DNA from: Tetramitus jugosus
Lineage: Eukaryota > Heterolobosea > Eutetramitea > Acrasida > Vahlkampfiidae
NCBI GenBank assembly: GCA_937625935.1
Contig: OW569345.1
Coordinates: 372,001-436,000, forward strand
Length of the DNA: 64,000 nt
Direction of reading: 5' to 3'
Below, in pieces: positions 54,503 through 64,000 of the stretch. Below the pieces are notes generated by a model. It did not search any database. It saw only the letters and a list, made by a program, of their open reading frames with translations, and was not told the DNA's origin. Made by a program: the position numbers and the translations under genes. Position 1 is the first letter of the stretch. Every line of letters starts with the position of its first letter.

Positions 54503-57055
54503 ATGGATCTGTCTCAATTACCATCCAATCTCAAGTTGAAGTTGTTGTCTCTGTTGAGTGAACAATCATCATCTACTCCCTCTCCATCATCATCATCAAC
54601 AACTCATGACAAGAATCCATTCAAGAATGAATACAATGCAACACCTGATGAGATCAAGTATGCCAATGATATCATGTCTGCTCTAAAGGAGAATGGTATA
54701 TTCATTCAAGATGATTTCGTTGCAGATCACCATACGATTGATGCATCGTTTCATGAGATTCAATCACTTGTCAGAGAAGGTCAATTGAAGAAGGCAAAAG
54801 TTCACACATCATCATCATCCACTACTACTACTACTACTACTACTACTAATACAACGACTCCATTTGATCAACAACAGCAACAAAAGGCCATTGTATCTGC
54901 AGAACACAGAGGCGACTATCACATGTGGATCAACAATAATGCTCTCAACCTACAATCATCATCATCATCACCACCACCATTATTCCCCAATGAAAATCAT
55001 CAAACATTTCAAATTGTCAAACAATTGACTCATTTGAGACACGTGTTGAACAGTGTGTATGGATTTGAGTTGAATGAAGACAGCATTCAATTGAGCATGT
55101 ACCCAGGCAATGGATCTCAATTTGTCAAACACTCTGATACCAGTTATCACTACTCTTCCAACAGTCAGCAGAATCAGCACATGAATCATCAAATGAGAAG
55201 AATCACATGTCTCTTTTATTACAATCATTCATGCATTGGAGGTCAACTACAATTCTATCCCAATGAATTCAACAGAGAACATGGTCTCTCTCAACTCTAT
55301 CACCATCATCATCATCACCGTCATCACAACAACAACAACAACAACAATAATAATAATCATACGAGTGCAACAGAAACGAGTAGAGGTATTATTGAACCAC
55401 TGTACAATCGAATGGTCCTATTTCCAAGTGAAAACTATCATCAAGTATTACCATGTTTCTCTGATCGATATGCTCTCACGTGTTGGTTCTATGGCAACAA
55501 GGACCTCTATCCTCTCTTTTTATCATCATTATCACAACAACAACAACAACAACAACAGTCACCATCATCATCCATTATTAGTAAGACAGAAACAGCAATA
55601 ACAACAGAGAGTGATGCTGGTGATGCTGATGAATCCATGAACGTAATACATGTGAGTATTTGTTCATACAGAGACACTGAATTGAAGAATACCATTGTTG
55701 ATTTGTATGAGAAGAGTCAGTATCCACATCGCATACGAGTCTATGCATGCATTCAATTGTCTCTCATGGAGAAGAAGAAGAATCAGCAACAACAACAACA
55801 ATCGAGTGAGAATAGTGAAACAATCACGATGATGATTCATGCAAGTGATCATCCCACTCTCCAAAAGTACAGCCACTTGATCACAGTGAGCATGTTGGAT
55901 GAATCATGTGCCAAAGGTCCATGCTACGCTCGTCATCTCATTCAAAATCAAATGATAATGATGACGATTCCCTCTCATTCATCCAGCAATCATAATCATC
56001 AATATAACATGAATGATGATGATGATGATGGCGCGTATTACTTGCAGATTGATTCTCACATGAGATTTGTGAATCATTGGGACACTCTTATGATTCAACA
56101 ATTGAACATGGCTGAACAACAAGAACTACAACAACAACAACAACAACTACCGGTATCAACAAGCAGTTGTACAACAGAAGCAGAGACAAGAGCAACAGCA
56201 ATAGCCAATCATCAGAAGAGGAGGAAAGCAAGAGTAGTGTTGAGTACGTATCCACTGGGATACACTCTACCAAACAATGTTCCATCTGCTAATGAATCAT
56301 TCCCTACGATTCTCATTGCAAAGCACTTTCAATCTACATGCACACCAAATACAAATACCAATACAACAACAGCGGCAGCAGCAGCAGATCATACCATGAA
56401 TAGCAATGTTCATGAGTATTGCATGCTTCGATTAGCGAGTCGATGCATCGTTCGTCACCAGCATCATCCTGACACTTGTACTACTACTACTGCTACTACT
56501 ACTGCTATGGCTCCTCCTCCCATAAAGAGTTTGTTCTGGGCTGCTGGTTTCAGTTTCTCTCGATTATCACTGATTCGACATGCTCCCTACACCAACAATG
56601 ACCTACAATACATTTTCTTTGGTGAAGAAATGATCATGCTCAAGAGAATGGTTGAACAGGGCTATGTCATGTACGCACCCGGTCAATGCCTCATTTATCA
56701 CTTGTGGAGCAGAGAGCACAGACCCAATTTCAGACAACAACAATTGTTGGAGGAGGAGGAGGAGAGCAATACAACAACAAATACAATATCACCGCCATCA
56801 TCAGCAACAGGTTTCAATATCATTGAATTGAGTGAAGAGTTTAAGACTGTGGATGATTCTGACACAATACGCCAAAAGAGAGCACAGAACGAGGACAGGA
56901 TCATGCGAGAACTGGGAATCACAAACAATAGGTCAGAGCCTTTAACTGACTCCCAGCTTGCATTTATGCGTTATTGTGATATCGATTTTGTCAAGAGAAC
57001 AATTGGCAGCAGGGCAAGCACAGGTGACTATCCGTATCCTGATCACTTGGTTTGA
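54503..57055 (+). CDS. Fused prolyl 4-hydroxylase / Skp1-type hydroxyproline GlcNAc-transferase
   Basis: Single exon, 850 residues. Residues about 40-335 are a 2-oxoglutarate/Fe(II) dioxygenase of PHD/PhyA type: SIQLSMYPGNGSQFVKHSDTS with iron ligands His210 and Asp212, a distal NYHQVLP with His313, and Arg322 for 2-oxoglutarate. Residues about 378-850 match Gnt1 glycosyltransferases: IHVSICSYRDTEL, a GPCYARHL segment, YLQIDSHMRF (D-x-H metal site near residue 517), FWAAGFSFSR, FFGEEMIMLKRM and IYHLWSREHRP. In Dictyostelium PhyA hydroxylates Skp1 and Gnt1 adds GlcNAc to that hydroxyproline, an oxygen-sensing pathway. Here both activities sit on one chain, interrupted by Asn, Gln, Thr and Ser runs. 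Substrate Skp1 is inference. Confidence 0.88.
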   Translation: MDLSQLPSNLKLKLLSLLSEQSSSTPSPSSSSTTHDKNPFKNEYNATPDEIKYANDIMSALKENGIFIQDDFVADHHTIDASFHEIQSLVREGQLKKAKVHTSSSSTTTTTTTTTNTTTPFDQQQQQKAIVSAEHRGDYHMWINNNALNLQSSSSSPPPLFPNENHQTFQIVKQLTHLRHVLNSVYGFELNEDSIQLSMYPGNGSQFVKHSDTSYHYSSNSQQNQHMNHQMRRITCLFYYNHSCIGGQLQFYPNEFNREHGLSQLYHHHHHHRHHNNNNNNNNNNHTSATETSRGIIEPLYNRMVLFPSENYHQVLPCFSDRYALTCWFYGNKDLYPLFLSSLSQQQQQQQQSPSSSIISKTETAITTESDAGDADESMNVIHVSICSYRDTELKNTIVDLYEKSQYPHRIRVYACIQLSLMEKKKNQQQQQQSSENSETITMMIHASDHPTLQKYSHLITVSMLDESCAKGPCYARHLIQNQMIMMTIPSHSSSNHNHQYNMNDDDDDGAYYLQIDSHMRFVNHWDTLMIQQLNMAEQQELQQQQQQLPVSTSSCTTEAETRATAIANHQKRRKARVVLSTYPLGYTLPNNVPSANESFPTILIAKHFQSTCTPNTNTNTTTAAAAADHTMNSNVHEYCMLRLASRCIVRHQHHPDTCTTTTATTTAMAPPPIKSLFWAAGFSFSRLSLIRHAPYTNNDLQYIFFGEEMIMLKRMVEQGYVMYAPGQCLIYHLWSREHRPNFRQQQLLEEEEESNTTTNTISPPSSATGFNIIELSEEFKTVDDSDTIRQKRAQNEDRIMRELGITNNRSEPLTDSQLAFMRYCDIDFVKRTIGSRASTGDYPYPDHLV
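54821..54848. repeat. ACT triplet microsatellite coding polythreonine
   Basis: Nine ACT units inside the hydroxylase domain coding sequence; related CAA and AAC tracts lie at about 55315-55355 and 55529-55557. Confidence 0.85.
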
Positions 57056-57584
57056 ATAATAAACTGCAAGAACACACGTGTTTATCAAACAAACAATTAA
57101 CCAAAACAAAAGTGTCCTGACCACCAACTACACCGCTTGGAGTGAGTTAGTTGCAAGAAAGAATTGTGTTTGCATTTTAGAGTGTTATTAAATGAAGTTC
57201 AGGGTTAGATCCACGGCATGTTCTTGTCTCCATCATCCTCAACTTGGAATCAAACTTCCTTTTGAAGCTATCGGGGAAGAATTGAGGCTCCATCACAATC
57301 CTTGGTCTGTTCTTGAAATGATGATTCTGGCCATTTTAGGCCTCGTTTGAATAATTTGAACTAGTGCGATCGTGATGTGTTTTCCTACCTGTCAAAAACA
57401 CATCACAATAGTGCCCCGTATGCAGCATCAAGAGCACCAAAGGATCCCCATCAACAGAGCTTCCTTCTCATGGATAGCCAAAGCAACAACAACCTGCGAC
57501 ACACAGCAAACAAACAACAAAAACACAAGCAACATTATTACTAACAACCTTGTGAAATAATAATAACAATACTTCAATAATAGA
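57056..57584. other. Intergenic region upstream of the RGS-START gene
   Basis: A 529 bp gap between two plus-strand genes. It carries AATAAA at about 57058-57063 just after the fusion gene, and an AAC/AAT-rich leader next to the RGS-START start. A 62-codon ORF (57372-57560) has no recognisable product. No RNA gene was seen. Confidence 0.35.
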
Positions 57585-59243
57585 ATGCAGTCCAAGATTG
57601 AGCACTTTCTACAGAATCGAAAGGAATATGATTTTCAGTTCGAATTGGTCATGAAGGAACAAGAGTCACGTCAGCTCTTCCGAGACTACTTGGAACAAGT
57701 GGAGAGAAACCATGAGTCCATACTGCTCTTGGATGCCATCTCCCATTTCCGCTCCAAGATCAACACTGTGCACTCTGGTCACACGAGTGTAGACACCATT
57801 TGCAATGAATTTGAAAGGTTGGTGCGTGAGATGATGCAAGAGTACTTTGACGAGTGTTCCATCAAGCAGGTCAACATTGGTTATGATGTGCTAAAGACAC
57901 TGCAGGACAAGATTGCACGCATCCTCAAATACTCTCGCAAATGTTCTACAAAGACACTGTCCATGCAACAAAAGCAGTACCATGTCTTCTCTGATATTGA
58001 AGTGATGATGAACTGCATGTTAAAGATGGATCCGTTCCCAAGGTTTATGAGAAGCAAGCAATGGAATCAATTTTTGAACCAGTGTTGCAGCAGAACAGGA
58101 GGTGGAGGAATGGGAGGTGGAGGAGACTACACGGGTCGATTCAGCATCATTGAAAGAATCAGTGTGCACCATGATCAGCGTTTTGCGAGTTACACACTGG
58201 ATGATATCAAGAGACCTACCGTCTGTGACGAAGATTTTCACTTTGTTAAACTGGTGAGTTCTGATCAGTCGCATTGGATACAGATACCCAATCCGTACAA
58301 TAAGAAACTGGAGCATCCCAATCAGAGAATCGAAGTCTACCAGTCACAGAAGCAATTCATCTTTGCAAATGAGGAAAAGAGTAGTAGTAGCAGTAGTAGC
58401 CATAGTAACGGCAACAGTGGTAATAGTAGTAGTAGGTCACTACATCAACAACAACAACAACAACAAGCATCATTGTCATCAGGCAATAGTTCAGCACCAA
58501 TGACATCCAACGAAAAATACCAAGCCAAGCTCACAAAGAGTCTGATGCGGCTCAAAACACCCATGAAGTTTACCTTTTATCTTCCATTCCATTATGAACA
58601 TGCAGTTGCGGCATTGCAGTCTGAAGAGTTGAGAGAAAATAACAAGGACTTTGCATATCATGTGATTGATCATTCTCACGTGGATCCGGACAGTGGCAAT
58701 CGGTATGCATTCTGTACCGTCTTGCTCGAGATGAGTATGCCAGGCTTCTTCTCCAGACGAGAGGCTTGCTATGTAGTATCGTGTCGCAGAGATCGAATCG
58801 ATGGCAAGGAGGCGTGTCTGCTCATCGTGAGACCCTTCAACGATTTCGAAGTGGGAAAGGCTCGTGAGTCCAACCAGCGATGCCGTCTCATGCAATGTTG
58901 GACGTTTGTCAAGATACACGAGAGACTGACGCGTGTAACCATGGTTTTGTTCATGGAGTTTGGTGGTGCTCTTGCCCCATTCAGTAAGCAGCTGTACGGT
59001 CAACAGATTCGTCTCACCAAAAAGTACAGAGATGACATCGAGCGTGCACTAGAGAAGATGGAAAAGGAGTCATTTCTTCGTCCCAAGAATACACTCAATC
59101 TATTGGAGATGTATGAGGAGAATAATCTCTCGAAAAAGGAGAACGCCTCCATATATTGCCCAGTCACAGTAGTTTCTGAGCCGTCTCTCACACACACGGA
59201 AGATACAGACACCTCCACAGAAACAAGCCAGATCGCCGTGTAG
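57585..59243 (+). CDS. RGS domain / START-like lipid-binding protein
   Basis: Single exon, 552 residues. Residues 10-165 form an RGS domain: LVMKEQESRQLFRDYLEQVERNHESILLLDAI, FERLVREMMQEYF and a final PFPRFMRSKQWNQFL, the usual RGS ends. A Gly-rich linker follows. Residues about 190-510 resemble a START/SRPBCC fold: HFVKLVSSDQSHWIQIP, FYLPFHYEHAVAAL, then VSCRRDRIDGKEACLLIVRPFND and WTFVKIHERLTRVTMVLFMEFGGALAP. A Ser/Asn/Gln insert splits the START region near residue 270. RGS domains speed GTP hydrolysis by G-alpha; START domains bind lipids. The pairing suggests a membrane-lipid-tuned GAP. Ligand unknown. Confidence 0.82.
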   Translation: MQSKIEHFLQNRKEYDFQFELVMKEQESRQLFRDYLEQVERNHESILLLDAISHFRSKINTVHSGHTSVDTICNEFERLVREMMQEYFDECSIKQVNIGYDVLKTLQDKIARILKYSRKCSTKTLSMQQKQYHVFSDIEVMMNCMLKMDPFPRFMRSKQWNQFLNQCCSRTGGGGMGGGGDYTGRFSIIERISVHHDQRFASYTLDDIKRPTVCDEDFHFVKLVSSDQSHWIQIPNPYNKKLEHPNQRIEVYQSQKQFIFANEEKSSSSSSSHSNGNSGNSSSRSLHQQQQQQQASLSSGNSSAPMTSNEKYQAKLTKSLMRLKTPMKFTFYLPFHYEHAVAALQSEELRENNKDFAYHVIDHSHVDPDSGNRYAFCTVLLEMSMPGFFSRREACYVVSCRRDRIDGKEACLLIVRPFNDFEVGKARESNQRCRLMQCWTFVKIHERLTRVTMVLFMEFGGALAPFSKQLYGQQIRLTKKYRDDIERALEKMEKESFLRPKNTLNLLEMYEENNLSKKENASIYCPVTVVSEPSLTHTEDTDTSTETSQIAV

Positions 59244-60770
59244 GATCAGTGCAAAATAACGACCTCCAAGCATGTCTCTTTGCGAATTGAAGACAAGATT
59301 ATGGTTACAAATCCTGAAGTAAAGATATTCGAGAATTGGTTCTTTCGTCGAATAAGCTTGTTAGGCATTTTCTTTCGTTGCTTGTTCTTCTCCGAAGAAA
59401 AGTTAAATGGTTCATTTAGAACCTTTATCGAATATACACACTCTCTTACCGCCACGAGAACTAATTCCTCACACCTTTGTACAGTGATCTAGCCATGTGA
59501 AGTTCCAGAAGATGGACAGTTCGACAACAGGTGTGAATATTTCATGAAACCATAACAATTCTCAATCTTCGGGCGGGAAGAATTCAAATATTGAGTTCTT
59601 GTATGTAGTATTCAGAGCAACGAGCCGAGAGGACATCCAGCGATTAACCTTAAAGAAATATGGATTCGGTTCTCACCTTCCGGTCATTCCACGTCCTCTG
59701 TCGTTAGTTGCTCCGGGGTGGTTGAGAGGGGGTGAACTTTTGGTTCTGGTGTTTAAATGCATTAGACTCACACGAGAGGAAACGGTGGGTAATTTAAATG
59801 ATGGACTGAGAGAAGGGAGAAAACTGAGGCTAGTAGTTTGTTCTTCGAAAACATTTACTGAGTGTTCAGATTCACTCAATATGCATCTTGGCTTGGGAGC
59901 CATTTGTGCGTCTGATGGCAAGCCAGCTTGAAGATCTTCAAGAGCCGCCTGTTGATATAAAAGCGCCTCAATATAATGTCAGACATTACGTGCACATTGT
60001 CGCAAGTCAAAATATCCCAAACGTAAAAGGTCAAACACTTGAGCACAAGCTCGAAACACTTTTTACAAGACCATTCAAGTTCTCAAATGTTTGGCGAGAG
60101 TCAGTTGCCATCTCTGAAAATAACGACTTCATACAGCCTGAACTTCCACGCCACCATTCAATACAACTGAAGTTGACTGCAATACCAATTGTTAGGATTA
60201 ATTAAGAGGCTAAAATTATGACAAGATTTTAGGAATTTAAATTACATAAATTAATATAATTTAATATAATATTGACTGTTAAAGTAATTATGGAAGGAAA
60301 TTGTATGATTAAATAAATATTTAAAGACCGTAAGACATCCGGACAGAAAACATCTTTGTAAGTGAGTGCTGCATGATGAATGATGTGTTCAGTGTCCACC
60401 AACCTTTCTGGCTATGTCGTGTTTTCGCTTAGTTAGGCATGGGCGGAGCAAGTATCAGTATGAGAGCAGTCTTGTGTGAAGGGCAGAATCATGACACATC
60501 ACTCATATAAACATGGTTTAAAGGACCACCACCCTGCTCCTTCATCAAGACCAGCACCTACTCGACCATCATTCAAAAGGTGAGATGACAGTCAAAGAAA
60601 GACATTGTTTGTGTTATGAAGCCACAAGCAATCCGCAAGTTGACCTCCAAACATATCATTGCTGTTGTTGAAAAGTATTGCGTCAGTAACATTTAGGAAT
60701 GGAAGACAGGAACAACGACCACGATCGAGTTCAAAAACGAGTGGATAAGACTCTGGTGCTTGTATTTTAT
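59244..60770. other. Gene-poor 1.5 kb region between RGS-START and P4-ATPase genes
   Basis: Unusually long for this window. It holds two partly overlapping plus-strand open frames (59599-59931 and 59915-60205), an A/T-rich stretch at about 60200-60330 with TTAATATAAT-type words, and a few very short ORFs (60491-60583 and 60617-60697). No known RNA gene or mobile element was recognised. It may include a decayed gene. Confidence 0.4.
59915..60205 (+). pseudogene. Uncharacterised short ORF, possible gene fragment
   Basis: A 96-codon frame from ATG 59915 (MASQLEDLQEPPVDIKAPQ). The segment LEHKLETLFTRPFKFSNVWRESVAI has a rhythm like the (R)P-x-K-F turn of arrestin-type N-domains, but this is weak. 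An adjacent open frame (59599-59931) lies one frame away without an early ATG. Together they suggest either a spliced gene whose junction I could not define or a frameshifted remnant. Unlike neighbours it has no low-complexity runs. Confidence 0.25.
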
Positions 60771-63700
60771 TTATGCTAACTTTCTCCAGGCAGGTGGATT
60801 GACTCTTCTCATGACAAACTTCACGATATAGATTGGGAGGCAACTGGCAGCAACAATCACCAACACTTTCCACCAAAAGTGCAAACTGAGGATAAATGGA
60901 ATATCAAAGTACGATGGAAGCAGGAATATGCTTCCAATATAAATACCAATACTCAAAATCTCTGAAAGAATCATGAGTATGTTCACCTTGTGCACCTCGA
61001 GAACAACCAGACACAACTCTGTCAGAATCAGTGCCGTGAACGATATGCTCTGAATTCTCAAAAAGTTGCTCTCGAATAAGAAGATGGCCAACAGCATAAT
61101 GATACCACCTTGGTACACTGCTTTCCACACCCAGGTCAAGAATGTTCTAAATGATAGGACACGCCCCAATTGAAGATCCGTGTACAGCTCTGGGTAGGTG
61201 AACGCCACTTGTCGTGTCACATCCTCATCAAACACAATGGTCAACACGGGCAACATGGTATAAAAGGTCGAATATCCTACAATGAGCCATCCAGTGAACA
61301 CTGGAATAGCAGCAAAGTAATAAATGGCAGAGAAAACAGCTTGAATAATGGAGATGATGAGCCCTCTGTGGATGACAAACTGGCTGAGACGTGCGGATCG
61401 CTTGTACGAGTTTCTTCCATGCCACAGAATGAGTTGTGTGCAGTATGAGAATTGATTGATGGAAAAGTCGGCGGCGAGTGAAGCGTGTCGACCTTCTTTG
61501 CCCACGATACCCAGTCCGACATCAGCTGCCTGAATCATACTCACATCATTGCCACCGTCACCAATCGCAGCCGTTCGCTTCTTGGTCACATGCTTGATGA
61601 GATCGACAATCGCAGCCTTCTGTGTCGGTGCACAACGGCAGCAAATCACAGCAGGTGCCTGTCTGGCCACGGCAACAAACTTGTCCTTGAGATGATCGAG
61701 ACAAATCTGGAGTGTGTCGCCATCGATAATGAGTGGCACATCGGGATCAGCAGCCGCCTCAAACAACTTGAGCTCGGCTTGAATCTTGTTTGGTGCAATG
61801 AGCTTAAAGATGGGTGCTCGAGAGCTGACGAGACGAGTGCTGCGAGCAATGCAGATGGCAGTCTCTACCTTGTCACCAGTCAACATCCATACCTTGATAC
61901 CGGCATTGCGAATCTCTACCAATGATTTCTGAACGTCCTCCTGCAACAAGTCCTCCACACCAGTCACACCCAAGAGATCCATGCCTTGTTCCAGTGTCAT
62001 TCTTACACTCTCCACCTTGTCTGCACGGTCTTGAAGTGCAGACTTTGCTTCATTGTATCGCTTGTTGAACTGATTAAACTCGTCCCATGTGAGCACCTTC
62101 TTGGCAAACACGAGTGTTCTCAGTCCTTCGAGTGCCAAGTTACCGCACTCCTCTTCGAGCCAATTGCTGCTCTTGACAATCTTTGTCATGACTACATCGG
62201 CCCCCTTGCAATAAAAGGTAATCTCTCCCGTGGATTGACTACGAACAACAATGCCCATTCTCTTGCTCTGTGATGTGAATGGGAAGATGAGCAAGACTTC
62301 AAATGTTTCGATGCGACCCAACGGATTACGAATGGTCATCTGAGTCAATGTTCGATCCTCCAGTGTCAATCCAACACTCTCAGAGAATTTGACCAGTGCA
62401 ATCTCATCGGGACTCGATGCCTGATATTCCTTTTCACTACCACTGATACTAGTGGTGCCACCTTCACTCAACTCGGCTGACACTGGTGTAACATTGTGGC
62501 ACAGTGCCAATGCTTCAATCATTTGTCTCACCATGTCATCTTCCATACTGCTAGAGTATGAACTGCTGCTGCTGCTGCTACCATGATGACCACCACCACT
62601 AATACCACTACTACCACTACTACTACTACTATTGGTGGTACTCATGTTCAACAAGAGTTGCTCCTGTTGTGCACCTCTCTGTTCATAGGCTCTCTTCAAA
62701 TACTGTTCAATCAATGGCAATGAATCCTCACTGAACGAAACAATACCCATGTTCAACTTTTTGAAAATCATTTCATTCTGAGTCAACGTGCCCGTCTTGT
62801 CCGTAAACAAGTACTCAATACGTCCCAACTCTTCAGGAATGGAACTGTTACGTACAATGGTTCCAGGTATAACCTTGTCTCTCATCATGAAGAATGAATA
62901 GACTGATTTGCCAACGTCCAAATTGACACGCAGACTAATGGGAATGATACTGGAGAAGAGGAGAACGAATCGGAAAAAGGTGATGAACCAGAGGCCTTGG
63001 AATCGTTTGAGAGCCACCATGATCAACGATAGAACAATCATGAGAACAAACAGGAATTTGGACAGGGTGTTGAGCTCTCGATCCAGTTTTCCCATCTTTG
63101 ACGAGGGAGAACTCGTGTTCATGACACTCTTTGTCTCATTACCAGTGTAAATGACGAGACCAATGACTGTTCCACTGGCTACGACCGTGTTGGCCCACAT
63201 GGTGTTCTCTAGACTGAGACTCTCCACACCTTCAATCTCACCATTGGCCGAATAGCGAGTAAAATTGCCCACAAAGTCATAAATTTCCTTTCGTGGTGGT
63301 TCAGCATACACGGCACAATAAGGCATCACACTACTGCTATTACTGCTATTATTATTGCTATTACTACTATTATTACTACTATCGTGATCCATCGTGTCAT
63401 CCAGTGATGGAGGACAATAGTGCTGAGAGATCAATGCCTCATCATAGGCCAACTTTTGACACGAGGGAACAGCATGACGCAACTTCCAATCCGTCTCACC
63501 ATCCAACTGATCCGTTCTCAAGAATGAAGCACCACTCTTCTCTGTTGTTCTCAACAGAATACAATCAGCTGGTACTCTCATGTTGGTGTGCATCTGGATC
63601 ATGTCACCTACTTTGATCTTTGAACTGGGAATGGTGATGAAACCGTTGCTTGTCAACTTTTGATACTTTTGACTGTTGGCTTCCACATCACGTCTCCATC

Positions 63701-64000
63701 TCTTGATATCATCAAACGCTTCTTTGGCCATGGTAATACTGAGGACGAATATGAGTGGTGCGACATAGGTGAACAGAAAACCAACCTTGAGCTGAGGAAT
63801 GAACTGTGTGACTGCCACCAACAAAAAGTAGAGATTGAAAAAGAATTTGAATTGTTCGAATAGGACCATGGGCACAAACATGAGAATGCTGTACTTTTGA
63901 TTTCGAACAATGTTGGGTGCATAGCGCTTCTTGTGAGGCAGTGTGAAACCATTGAGATACACTGTTCTGCCATGGTATCTTCTTCTTCTCAACACTGTAT
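60771..64000 (-). CDS. P4-ATPase phospholipid flippase, Neo1/ATP9 type (5' end beyond window)
   Basis: Open frame of about 1075 residues reaching the window edge; the first codons seen (LRRRRYHGRTVYLNG) have no ATG before them, so the start lies outside. Motifs: PNIVRNQKYSILMFVPMVLFEQFKFFFNLYFLL, RTDQLDGETDWKLR (actuator, DGET), DKTGTLTQN (phosphorylation Asp), SPDEIALVKF, MLTGDKVETA and GDGGNDVSMIQAADVGLGI. The QKYxxxxFxPxVLFEQFK start and GETDWKLR place it with Neo1/ATP9, the one P4 class that works without a CDC50 subunit. It flips aminophospholipids in Golgi or endosomal membranes. Ser/Asn runs interrupt the N and P domains. AATAAA follows the TAA stop by 1-4 nt. Confidence 0.93.
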   Translation of the reverse strand, partial: TVLRRRRYHGRTVYLNGFTLPHKKRYAPNIVRNQKYSILMFVPMVLFEQFKFFFNLYFLLVAVTQFIPQLKVGFLFTYVAPLIFVLSITMAKEAFDDIKRWRRDVEANSQKYQKLTSNGFITIPSSKIKVGDMIQMHTNMRVPADCILLRTTEKSGASFLRTDQLDGETDWKLRHAVPSCQKLAYDEALISQHYCPPSLDDTMDHDSSNNSSNSNNNSSNSSSVMPYCAVYAEPPRKEIYDFVGNFTRYSANGEIEGVESLSLENTMWANTVVASGTVIGLVIYTGNETKSVMNTSSPSSKMGKLDRELNTLSKFLFVLMIVLSLIMVALKRFQGLWFITFFRFVLLFSSIIPISLRVNLDVGKSVYSFFMMRDKVIPGTIVRNSSIPEELGRIEYLFTDKTGTLTQNEMIFKKLNMGIVSFSEDSLPLIEQYLKRAYEQRGAQQEQLLLNMSTTNSSSSSGSSGISGGGHHGSSSSSSSYSSSMEDDMVRQMIEALALCHNVTPVSAELSEGGTTSISGSEKEYQASSPDEIALVKFSESVGLTLEDRTLTQMTIRNPLGRIETFEVLLIFPFTSQSKRMGIVVRSQSTGEITFYCKGADVVMTKIVKSSNWLEEECGNLALEGLRTLVFAKKVLTWDEFNQFNKRYNEAKSALQDRADKVESVRMTLEQGMDLLGVTGVEDLLQEDVQKSLVEIRNAGIKVWMLTGDKVETAICIARSTRLVSSRAPIFKLIAPNKIQAELKLFEAAADPDVPLIIDGDTLQICLDHLKDKFVAVARQAPAVICCRCAPTQKAAIVDLIKHVTKKRTAAIGDGGNDVSMIQAADVGLGIVGKEGRHASLAADFSINQFSYCTQLILWHGRNSYKRSARLSQFVIHRGLIISIIQAVFSAIYYFAAIPVFTGWLIVGYSTFYTMLPVLTIVFDEDVTRQVAFTYPELYTDLQLGRVLSFRTFLTWVWKAVYQGGIIMLLAIFLFESNFLRIQSISFTALILTELCLVVLEVHKVNILMILSEILSIGIYIGSIFLLPSYFDIPFILSLHFWWKVLVIVAASCLPIYIVKFVMRRVNPPAWRKLA

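Noticed and set aside
60200-60330. AT-rich block considered as a replication origin or mobile-element end
   Set aside because: No inverted repeats, target duplication or consensus element; AT richness alone is weak in this genome.

Overview
The window looks like nuclear DNA of a free-living flagellate-forming protist, most likely a heterolobosean close to Naegleria. That placement is inference. It rests on AT-rich DNA, compact gene order on both strands, short GT-AG introns (GTATGT/GTAAGT donors), Asn/Gln/Thr/Ser homopolymers from triplet repeats, a mitochondrial FtsZ, axonemal genes (HYDIN, a CDKL-type kinase) and an RGS-START protein. No organellar, viral, IS-like or CRISPR sequence and no convincing tRNA or rRNA gene was seen. 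I count about 30 protein-coding genes, roughly half of them with introns.

Layout. 0-13 kb: mitoribosomal mS41, CDKL5-like kinase, two-thioredoxin-domain PDI, an unknown Cys/His protein, an M1 aminopeptidase with HEAT-like repeats, an unknown Lys/Ser-rich protein, casein kinase 1, and the splicing factor PRP17/CDC40. 13-17.6 kb: a possible small myristoylated protein, an m-AAA (AFG3-type) protease and a secretory-pathway membrane protein. 17.8-27.2 kb: a group rich in mitosis and centriole genes: a kinesin-10/KID-like motor, a SKA1 homologue, a mitochondrial PPR-like protein, a 1349-residue LRR/Sfi1-repeat/coiled-coil protein, and MAD2. 27.3-37.1 kb: C1D/LRP1 exosome cofactor, glycerophosphocholine acyltransferase, ISCA2, a PDRG1-like prefoldin, an acidic low-complexity protein, ribosomal protein uS5 (RPS2), a Ras-family GTPase and mitochondrial FtsZ. 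37.2-50.5 kb: a HYDIN homologue of about 4334 residues. 50.5-64 kb: PiT-type phosphate transporter, RTF2, proteasome maturation factor UMP1/POMP, a fused prolyl-4-hydroxylase/Skp1-type GlcNAc-transferase, an RGS-START protein, a gene-poor 1.5 kb stretch and a Neo1/ATP9-type P4-ATPase cut by the window end.

Functional themes are mitochondrial upkeep (mS41, AFG3, PPR-like, ISCA2, FtsZ), chromosome segregation and basal bodies (kinesin-10, SKA1, MAD2, LRR-Sfi1), cilia (HYDIN, CDKL) and protein quality control (PDI, UMP1). The most distinctive items are the hydroxylase-GlcNAc-transferase fusion, the LRR-Sfi1 protein sharing a 108 bp promoter with MAD2, and a recurrent 3' end design in which the TAA stop lies inside an AATAAA hexamer, with convergent stop codons as little as 8 nt apart. 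No wholly new multi-gene system could be demonstrated from sequence alone.
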